From contig CAAELW010000103.1 in the NCBI GenBank assembly GCA_900756875.1, positions 1 to 12,349 on the forward strand: a DNA stretch of 12,349 nt. The letters are read 5' to 3'. Within the stretch, counting starts at the first letter, position 1, and each line of letters opens with the position of its first letter. The translations under genes and the position numbers were made by a program. The DNA comes from Pasteurellaceae bacterium. Its GTDB lineage: Bacteria; Pseudomonadota; Gammaproteobacteria; Enterobacterales; Pasteurellaceae. Under the pieces are notes generated by a model. The model was given only the letters and a program-made list of their open reading frames with translations, made no database searches and was not told where the DNA came from. Positions 7,558 through 12,349 of the stretch are shown piece after piece.

Positions 7558-7670
7558 TAATCATACATTACTAATTTTTCTCTAAAAAATGGATATTAAA
7601 ACCATTTTTTAGTTGTTTTGCTTTTAAAATGAATGTATAAAGTTTGGTATTTTTCTAAATACTATGATGA
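7558..7670 (-). pseudogene. Decayed duplicate of the accC 3' end
   Basis: This stretch aligns with the last roughly 120 bases of accC (8648-8766) in the same orientation. Both share TTAATCATACAT at the stop end, then CTAATTT, TTCTCTAAA and TGGATATT in register. Further in, a block read on the plus strand as CTTTTAAAATGAATGTATAAA matches accC at roughly two of three bases without gaps. Read on the minus strand, one frame gives FILKAKQLKNGFNIHFLEKN against acc[22 protein letters not shown] one-base loss near the end shifts the frame before MYD-stop. It is not a functional gene: it has no start, is frameshifted, and begins immediately after the upstream lipoprotein's stop. It looks like the scar of a tandem duplication. 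Confidence 0.82.
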
Positions 7671-8489
7671 TTACTTTTTAGCAGCAAATGCAGCGCCCCA
7701 AGAATTATCATTAGCTTTAGCTAAACCACCTAATTCTTTCGCATTTTCGCCGTAGAATTTTCCTTCAGCTGTACCTTGAGAATTTAACAAATCTGATTTA
7801 GCTGTACCTGAAAAACCATTTCCTGAAATATTTGCATCAATTTTCACAACATCAACATTAGCTGCGCTAATCGTCCCTGCTAATTTTTTATTACCAAAAT
7901 CAGCTGTGAAGCTTGAAGAACCCTTTACATAATCTTCATCCGGTAATTTATCTGTATCTGCTGTAATAATGCTATCTCCAGCATAGGATGCTACACCAGA
8001 TGAAGGCATTGAATTTGTAGGGTTTCCATTATAAAAGAGGATATCTTCTTGACCTGGTCCTGTACTACCAATGGCTCCCATACGAACATCCGTATATTTA
8101 CCACAGCACACGGAAACAGTATTAGGGAATTTATATCCATTAAATGTTACACCTGCACCATATTCCGTCCAACTGCCAGAAAAAATGGTACCACCATTAG
8201 ATGGAGGTGCAATACGAATAGTTTTACCATCAATAAATAATGTTTCTAAATTATAATCCGTCAAATTTACACGTTTAACATTTACATTTTTATCTTCACC
8301 TGTAACCACTAATGCTGCTCCAGTTCTATTAGAAGAGGATTGGACTGGAGTATTGTTACTTGGTGTTGTTGAATTGATTTGGTTTTGCCCATTATCAGTA
8401 GCAGAATCACCACCGCCACTACTTCCACAAGCAGCCAAAGTTAATGCAGCTAAAGCTGTTAAACTAAACTTTAAAATGGTATTTTTCAT
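7671..8489 (-). CDS. Probable Slam-dependent surface lipoprotein
   Basis: A 272-residue predicted lipoprotein with signal peptide and lipobox TLAAC (cysteine 21), then GSSGGGDS and a short Asn/Ser/Thr-rich linker (about 25-55) in place of a repeat stalk. The C-terminal region resembles the TbpB/factor-H-binding-protein barrel family: NPTNSMPSSGVASYAGD (156-172), FGNKKLAGTIS (198-208), ISGNGFSG (221-228), GKFYGENAKELGG (243-255) and AAFAAKK at the end. These line up one for one with the paralogue at 6354-7418. An unusual adjacent cysteine pair (128-129, in SVCCGKYTDVRMG) is absent from the paralogue. The ATG has a strong ribosome-binding site (AAGAGGTG). The gene follows the accC terminator, so it needs its own promoter; the AT-rich 8490-8596 region must hold it but I see no clear hexamer pair. 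The ligand is unknown. Confidence 0.88.
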   Translation of the reverse strand: MKNTILKFSLTALAALTLAACGSSGGGDSATDNGQNQINSTTPSNNTPVQSSSNRTGAALVVTGEDKNVNVKRVNLTDYNLETLFIDGKTIRIAPPSNGGTIFSGSWTEYGAGVTFNGYKFPNTVSVCCGKYTDVRMGAIGSTGPGQEDILFYNGNPTNSMPSSGVASYAGDSIITADTDKLPDEDYVKGSSSFTADFGNKKLAGTISAANVDVVKIDANISGNGFSGTAKSDLLNSQGTAEGKFYGENAKELGGLAKANDNSWGAAFAAKK

Positions 8490-8596
8490 AATTCACCTCT
8501 TAGGTTGTTTATCAAATAAAATTAATTCAGACTCATAAAATAAATTTATGTATATTTGCATCTTATCATAAAATTAATAATATTATATAAGCTCAT

Positions 8597-8634
8597 ATAA
8601 AAAATAAGGTAAAGACAATATTTGTCTTTACCTT
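8597..8634 (-). terminator. Intrinsic terminator after accC
   Basis: On the minus strand AAGGTAAAGACAA and TTGTCTTTACCTT form a perfect 13-bp stem with a 3-base loop, followed by ATTTTTTATAT. It starts 14 bases after the accC stop. It is the clearest terminator in the window and should separate accBC transcription from the lipoprotein/slam cassette and from yhdT-panF downstream. Confidence 0.88.
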
Positions 8635-8647
8635 AATAATTTATAAA

Positions 8648-9994
8648 TTAATCATACATCCCTAATTTCTTCTCTAAATAGTGGATATTTGCGCCACCTT
8701 TTTGGAAGTTTTCATCTTCAAGAATGAGTTCATGAAGTGGGATATTTGTTTTGATACCATCAATAATCGTTTCAGATAATGCATTTTGCATACGACGGAT
8801 TGCTACATCACGCGTATCACCGTATGTGATTAATTTTGCGATCATAGAATCATAATGTGGAGGAACGGTATAACCGCCATACACATGAGAATCCCAGCGA
8901 ACGCCTAAACCACCTGGTGAGTGCAAGTGTGCCACTTTACCTGGAGATGGTAAGAATGTTTTTGGATCTTCTGCATTGATACGACATTCAATTGCATGAC
9001 CTTTCACTTTAATATCTTCTTGTTTATAAGAAAGTGGTAAACCAGCTGCAATACGCAATTGTTCTTTCACCAAATCCACACCAGTAATCATTTCTGTTAC
9101 TGGATGCTCTACTTGAATACGAGTATTCATTTCGATGAAATAGAACTCACCATTTTCATATAAGAATTCAAATGTACCTGCACCGCGATAGCCAATTTCA
9201 ACACAAGCCTTCGCACAGCGGGAACCAATATCACGACGAACTTCTTCGGTAATACCTGGTGCAGGTGCTTCTTCCACAACTTTTTGGTGACGACGCTGCA
9301 TAGAACAATCACGCTCTGCAAGATAGATTGCGTTACCGTGTGTATCCGCTAAAACTTGGATCTCAATATGGCGTGGATTTTCTAAATATTTTTCCATGTA
9401 AACCATATCATTGTTAAACGCGGCTTTTGCCTCTGCTTTTGTCATCGCAATGGATTCTTCAAGTGCATCTTCGCTACGAACCACGCGCATACCACGACCG
9501 CCGCCGCCGCCAGATGCCTTGATAATAATTGGATAGCCAATACGTTTTGCAATTTCTTTATTTTTTGCGATATCGCTGCCTACTGGACCATCTGAACCTG
9601 GTACACAAGGCACACCCGCTTTTTTCATTGCTTTAATTGCAGAAACTTTATCCCCCATCAAACGAATGACGTCTGCTGTTGGACCAATAAAAATAAAACC
9701 AGAACGCTCAACTTGCTCTGCAAAATCTGCATTTTCAGAAAGGAAACCATAACCAGGGTGAATAGCATCCGCACCAGTTACTTCTGCAGCTGCAATAATG
9801 GCAGGAATATTTAAATAACTTTTTACAGATGGAGCAGGTCCAATACAGACTGTTTCATCTGCAAGTAACACGTGTTTTAAATCACGGTCAGCGGTAGAGT
9901 GAACCGCCACAGTTTTAATGCCTAATTCTTTACAGGCACGCAAAATACGCAGTGCAATTTCACCACGGTTAGCAATCACAACTTTTTCTAACAT
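8648..9994 (-). CDS. accC: Acetyl-CoA carboxylase, biotin carboxylase subunit
   Basis: AccC carboxylates the biotin carried by AccB using ATP and bicarbonate, the first half-reaction of malonyl-CoA synthesis for fatty acids. The protein is 448 residues, against 449 in E. coli. It starts [20 protein letters not shown] and shows [10 protein letters not shown] (79-88), the ATP-grasp glycine loop [11 protein letters not shown] (159-169), [18 protein letters not shown] (227-244), and [16 protein letters not shown] (286-301). The metal and catalytic residues Glu276, Glu288, Asn290 and Arg292 fall at the expected positions. I chose the ATG at 9994. A GTG four codons upstream (10006) would add MEIV, which is absent from the family. 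A hairpin with a T-run lies between accB and this gene. Its 3' end was duplicated, and the copy survives as a remnant about 1.1 kb downstream. Confidence 0.98.
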   Translation of the reverse strand: MLEKVVIANRGEIALRILRACKELGIKTVAVHSTADRDLKHVLLADETVCIGPAPSVKSYLNIPAIIAAAEVTGADAIHPGYGFLSENADFAEQVERSGFIFIGPTADVIRLMGDKVSAIKAMKKAGVPCVPGSDGPVGSDIAKNKEIAKRIGYPIIIKASGGGGGRGMRVVRSEDALEESIAMTKAEAKAAFNNDMVYMEKYLENPRHIEIQVLADTHGNAIYLAERDCSMQRRHQKVVEEAPAPGITEEVRRDIGSRCAKACVEIGYRGAGTFEFLYENGEFYFIEMNTRIQVEHPVTEMITGVDLVKEQLRIAAGLPLSYKQEDIKVKGHAIECRINAEDPKTFLPSPGKVAHLHSPGGLGVRWDSHVYGGYTVPPHYDSMIAKLITYGDTRDVAIRRMQNALSETIIDGIKTNIPLHELILEDENFQKGGANIHYLEKKLGMYD

Positions 9995-10013
9995 AACAAT
10001 TTCCACTTGGGTG

Positions 10014-10040
10014 AAAAAATGGCGAGAAAGCTCGCCATTT
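10014..10040 (-). terminator. Terminator-like attenuator between accB and accC
   Basis: On the minus strand AAATGGCGAG and CTCGCCATTT form a 10-bp stem with a 4-base loop (CTTT), running straight into a T-run (TTTTTT including the stem end). It begins 14 bases after the accB stop and about 20 bases before the accC ATG. Partial termination here would make more carrier protein than carboxylase. The genes are otherwise a standard accBC operon. Confidence 0.72.
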
Positions 10041-10054
10041 CAGATTGATAGGGA

Positions 10055-10519
10055 TTATTCGATAACGATTAATGGTTGGTCAAACTCAACCGCTTCGCCA
10101 TCATTTACTAAGATTGCTTTAACCACACCAGCTTTATCTGCTTCGATACGGTTCATCATTTTCATTGCTTCAACGATACAAAGTGCATCGCCTACTTTGA
10201 CAGTTTGTCCCACTTCCACGAAAGCTTTCGCTTCTGGGCTTGGGCTACGGTAGAATGTACCTACCATTGGTGAACGCACTTGGTGTCCTGATACTTCAGC
10301 GGCTGGTGCTTCCGCAGGTGCAGCTGCTGCAGGCGCTGGCGCAGCTGCCGGAGCCGCAACCGGTGCGACTGGCGCTGCTGCATATTGAATTGCAGCAGGT
10401 GCAACAGCTGGTGCAGCACGACTAATACGTACTGTACCTTCTTCTTCTTGCACTTCTAATTCAGTGATGCCCGATTCTTCTACTAATTCAATCAGTTTTT
10501 TGATTTTACGAATGTCCAT
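10055..10519 (-). CDS. accB: Acetyl-CoA carboxylase, biotin carboxyl carrier protein
   Basis: AccB carries the covalently bound biotin that shuttles carboxyl groups between biotin carboxylase and carboxyltransferase. The 154 residues (E. coli 156) begin [24 protein letters not shown] long Ala/Pro-rich mobile linker follows (about 35-76). The biotinyl domain has the protruding thumb [20 protein letters not shown] (83-102) and the biotinylation motif [12 protein letters not shown], with the acceptor lysine at 120. Ribosome binding is by AGGAAG 7 bases before the ATG. It lies downstream of aroQ with a 160-bp leader containing an inverted uptake-signal pair, and upstream of accC in the usual operon order. 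In E. coli AccB also represses its own operon; whether that holds here cannot be seen. Confidence 0.98.
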   Translation of the reverse strand: MDIRKIKKLIELVEESGITELEVQEEEGTVRISRAAPAVAPAAIQYAAAPVAPVAAPAAAPAPAAAAPAEAPAAEVSGHQVRSPMVGTFYRSPSPEAKAFVEVGQTVKVGDALCIVEAMKMMNRIEADKAGVVKAILVNDGEAVEFDQPLIVIE

Positions 10520-10551
10520 ACGTTCTTCCTAAAAATAATAATGAATTGTTA

Positions 10552-10585
10552 ACCGCACTTTCAGAGTTGATTTCCAAAGTGCGGT
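10552..10585. repeat. Inverted pair of DNA uptake signals in the accB leader
   Basis: Two perfect uptake cores face each other (ACCGCACTTT at 10552-10561, AAAGTGCGGT at 10576-10585) around a 14-base loop, giving a 10-bp stem. Such pairs often serve as terminators in Haemophilus. Here neither strand has a strong T-run (CATTTT on the plus side only), and the dyad sits about 95 bases beyond the aroQ stop and 33 bases before accB. It may lie within the accB 5' leader. In the rest of the aroQ-accB gap (10520-10679) I see only weak -10-like hexamers such as TAATCT and no convincing promoter. Confidence 0.85.
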
Positions 10586-10679
10586 CATTTTGAAACCTGT
10601 TTTTTGTGTCGGCAAGATTACCGCAAAATCATGAACTTTGCGATAAATTTCTGCGAAAATCTGTAAATTTTGTGAAATT

Positions 10680-11132
10680 TTATGCTTTTTTATTTAAAAA
10701 ATCTAACGCGAATTGGAGAGCAAACTCATAGCCTTTCCCACCTAACCCACAAATCACCCCTTCAGCCACATCACTAAAGTAAGAATGGTGACGGAATGGC
10801 TCACGCTTATATACATTAGACAAATGGATTTCAACAAAAGGAATTGACACCGCAAGCAACGCATCACGCAATGCAACACTAGTATGCGTATAAGCTGCTG
10901 GATTAATTAAAATAAAATCCACTTTCTGAAAACTTTGATGAATCTTATCGATTAACTTTTCTTCGCTATTTGCTTGAAAGCACTCAAAATTCACATCATG
11001 CTGCGACGCAAGTTTTGCCACACTTTCTTCAATGGCAGATAACGAAAGCGAACCATAATGTTTCGGCTCTCTTGCGCCCAACATATTTAAGTTCGGGCCA
11101 TTTAACAGCAAAATATTGAATTTTTTTGACAT
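10680..11132 (-). CDS. aroQ: 3-dehydroquinate dehydratase, type II
   Basis: AroQ removes water from 3-dehydroquinate to give 3-dehydroshikimate, the third step of the shikimate pathway. The 150-residue protein has the type II fold signatures: [21 protein letters not shown] (7-27), with the lid arginine 21 and catalytic tyrosine 26; [17 protein letters not shown] (76-92), with Asn78 and His83; and [18 protein letters not shown] (100-117), with Glu101, His103 and Arg114. I start it at the ATG at 11132, seven bases after the Shine-Dalgarno AAAGGA. An in-frame GTG two codons upstream would lie too close to that site. A perfect -10 box lies just upstream, so it may be transcribed on its own as well as from menC. 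Linkage aroQ-accB-accC is conserved in gamma-proteobacteria. Confidence 0.97.
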   Translation of the reverse strand: MSKKFNILLLNGPNLNMLGAREPKHYGSLSLSAIEESVAKLASQHDVNFECFQANSEEKLIDKIHQSFQKVDFILINPAAYTHTSVALRDALLAVSIPFVEIHLSNVYKREPFRHHSYFSDVAEGVICGLGGKGYEFALQFALDFLNKKA

Positions 11133-11156
11133 TTTCACATCCTTTAACTTGTGCGA

Positions 11157-11162
11157 ATTATA
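11157..11162 (-). promoter_or_regulatory. Possible promoter -10 of aroQ
   Basis: A perfect TATAAT on the minus strand lies 24 bases before the aroQ ATG in the 60-bp menC-aroQ gap, which would give a leader of about 18 bases. No good -35 hexamer stands 16-18 bases upstream, so the call rests on the -10 alone. Confidence 0.4.
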
Positions 11163-11192
11163 GCGATTTTTTGTGTAATGGTGGTCGTATCT

Positions 11193-12182
11193 CTATACGA
11201 TTTTGGTAATAAATTCTGAATTTAGATCAATTAGCGGTAAATCTGAGCCTGGCCACGCACGTAATACTTGATGTTGCATTAAATTCAATGTATCCAATCC
11301 TGGGGTCACATTGGGTGTATATTGTGCCGCGATACGAGCGAGTTGTGTCAATCCAAGACTACTTTCAATGCTCGAGCTAATCACTGCTTTTATGCCTAAA
11401 CTATGTGCTTGCGCAATCAGCTTTTGACAATCTTGTAGTGAACCAACCAGTGTTGGTTTAATCACAATGGCACTTAAGTGCGGTTCCTTTTCTAAAAGAA
11501 AATCTGGCTCGCGCACACTTTCATCCCAAGCAATATTAATGCCTGTTTGAGCTGCAAACTGGCGGCTTTCTTCACGGGTTTTACAAGGCTCTTCTAGAAA
11601 TTGAATACGTGAACGATGTTGCGGTTTCACTTTCTCCGCAAATTTTAAGGCTTTTTCTAAGGTCCATTGACGATTAGCATCTAGACGTAATTGCAAATCA
11701 GGAATGGCTTCAAGAAACATATCCGTAATCAAACCATCACGATTCACTTCATACATGCCGACTTTGATTTTAGCGACTTTGTCACCTGGCATTTGATTCA
11801 GTTCTGCATATAATTCATCAGGATCACCATAGCACAAAGGGGCAGTGTGATAGTTACCTTCCTCATTTAAATAACGCTTCATCTCATCCATCGCCGTGCT
11901 AATACCGAAGGCCACAGAAGGATAACAACCGTCAAGGGGAACTCTTGGTGCTTCGCAGCTTGCATGACACCAATTTGTCAGCCATTCAATGGCTTGCTCT
12001 TGCGCTTGTTCGATAGTTTCTTCGCTAAACCCAGGTAAAGGTGCAATTTCCCCCCAACCATCACGGCTGCAAGCAACACGCACAATCAAGCCTTCTCGAC
12101 GTTTTAAAAAACGCCCACGTAAAATTAACTGACTATCGACGGGAATAGAATAACGATAAAGATTAAATGATTTGGTTTCCAT
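11193..12182 (-). CDS. menC: o-Succinylbenzoate synthase
   Basis: MenC dehydrates SHCHC (2-succinyl-6-hydroxy-2,4-cyclohexadiene-1-carboxylate) to o-succinylbenzoate in menaquinone synthesis, which fits the respiratory life of these bacteria. The 329-residue protein is an enolase-superfamily member. An N-terminal capping domain ([15 protein letters not shown], 42-56) precedes a barrel with the catalytic lysine motif KIK (138-140). Metal ligands are Asp168 (LRLDAN), Glu197 (FLEEP) and Asp220 (WDES), and the opposite-face lysine is Lys242 (VIKPTLVGS). [10 protein letters not shown] (269-278) and NVTPGLDTL (291-299) complete the site. A strong AAGGAG ribosome-binding site precedes the ATG. A terminator hairpin immediately upstream marks it off from the preceding gene. 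No clear promoter is visible in the roughly 20 bases between that hairpin and the start, so the promoter may overlap the hairpin or transcription may read through. Confidence 0.96.
   Translation of the reverse strand: METKSFNLYRYSIPVDSQLILRGRFLKRREGLIVRVACSRDGWGEIAPLPGFSEETIEQAQEQAIEWLTNWCHASCEAPRVPLDGCYPSVAFGISTAMDEMKRYLNEEGNYHTAPLCYGDPDELYAELNQMPGDKVAKIKVGMYEVNRDGLITDMFLEAIPDLQLRLDANRQWTLEKALKFAEKVKPQHRSRIQFLEEPCKTREESRQFAAQTGINIAWDESVREPDFLLEKEPHLSAIVIKPTLVGSLQDCQKLIAQAHSLGIKAVISSSIESSLGLTQLARIAAQYTPNVTPGLDTLNLMQHQVLRAWPGSDLPLIDLNSEFITKIV
11476..11484 (+). repeat. DNA uptake signal sequence
   Basis: A perfect AAGTGCGGT core within menC. Confidence 0.9.
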
Positions 12183-12200
12183 TTTATTCTCCTTGATGAC

Positions 12201-12238
12201 AAAAGTGCGGTTAAAAACACACAGATTTTTAACCGCAC
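12201..12238 (-). terminator. Uptake-signal dyad acting as intrinsic terminator
   Basis: A perfect 13-bp stem (plus-strand arms 12205-12217 GTGCGGTTAAAAA and 12226-12238) with an 8-base loop. One arm contains a perfect uptake core (12203-12211); the other has a one-mismatch core (ACCGCACGT). On the minus strand it ends in TTTTGTC and follows the unidentified upstream gene's stop by 5 bases, so it most likely terminates that gene ahead of menC. Confidence 0.8.
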
Positions 12239-12243
12239 GTATT

Positions 12244-12349
12244 CTATTTAAAAGGCACTTGTTTCATAAATAATTTACGTTTTACTCTCATAAATTCGTT
12301 TATGATTCTTTCAAAGACTGAAAATTTCGTTTGATTTTCACAAACCGAC
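12244..12349 (-). CDS. C-terminal end of an unidentified protein (5' part beyond window)
   Basis: One minus-strand frame is open from the window edge to a TAG at 12246-12244. Its 34 codons end [19 protein letters not shown], and the other two frames contain stops. The stop is followed at once by the dyad terminator, as expected for a real gene end. The tail is basic and hydrophobic and I do not recognise it; it does not resemble the end of MenB, which would be a natural neighbour of menC. The short length makes this provisional. Confidence 0.5.
   Translation of the reverse strand, partial: SVCENQTKFSVFERIINEFMRVKRKLFMKQVPFK

Noticed and set aside
9995..10006. GTG start for accC adding MEIV.
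   Set aside because: The family begins at [12 protein letters not shown], which the ATG at 9994 provides.
10300..10420. Ala/Pro-rich low-complexity tract in accB as an anomalous repeat.
   Set aside because: It is the normal mobile linker of biotin carboxyl carrier proteins.
10610..10645. Inverted repeat CGCAAA/TTTGCG upstream of accB as an operator.
   Set aside because: Six-base arms in AT-rich DNA are weak evidence, and I know no matching regulator site.
11185..11200. Short hairpin TCGTAT/ATACGA overlapping the menC stop as a terminator.
   Set aside because: The stem has only 6 bp and no T-run follows on the minus strand.

Overview
The window reads as part of a Haemophilus-type Pasteurellaceae chromosome. 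It is AT-rich and carries nine perfect copies of the Hin-type DNA uptake signal (AAGTGCGGT or its complement). All the proteins look Haemophilus/Pasteurella-like, and the backbone order (aroQ-accB-accC-[insert]-yhdT-panF-[eamA]-prmA-dusB-fis) is the order known from E. coli and relatives. I cannot fix the species; a commensal Haemophilus such as the parainfluenzae or haemolyticus group is plausible. Every gene lies on the minus strand, so transcription runs from high to low coordinates.

In transcription order: an unidentified gene end (12349-12244), a terminator built on an uptake-signal dyad, menC (menaquinone synthesis), aroQ (shikimate pathway), then accB and accC (biotin carboxyl carrier and biotin carboxylase of acetyl-CoA carboxylase). 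A strong intrinsic terminator follows accC. Next comes an accessory cassette at about 4841-8600: two paralogous surface-type lipoprotein genes and a Slam-family outer-membrane translocon (surface lipoprotein assembly modifier, DUF560). Then the ancestral order resumes with yhdT (interrupted by an in-frame stop), panF (sodium/pantothenate symporter), an EamA-family transporter, prmA (ribosomal protein L11 methyltransferase), dusB (tRNA dihydrouridine synthase) and the first 78 codons of fis.

The accessory cassette is the most interesting part. Both lipoproteins have a lipobox ending in LAAC, a Gly/Ser-rich start after the acylated cysteine, a flexible spacer (in one of them fifteen tandem KPTEPV-like hexapeptides encoded by an 18-bp repeat) and a C-terminal TbpB/factor-H-binding-protein-like barrel. 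They are the likely cargo of the adjacent Slam. The 113 bp between the two lipoprotein genes is a decayed copy of the 3' end of accC, followed, as at the true accC, by a hairpin and a related leader. The simplest reading is that a segment containing the accC 3' end and a lipoprotein gene was duplicated in tandem and the two lipoproteins then diverged.

Other points: yhdT has a TAA in place of a probable GAA codon 49. Hairpins with T-runs sit between accB and accC and between the second lipoprotein and slam, and could set unequal expression within each operon. The 5.3 kb from slam to accB has no perfect uptake signal.
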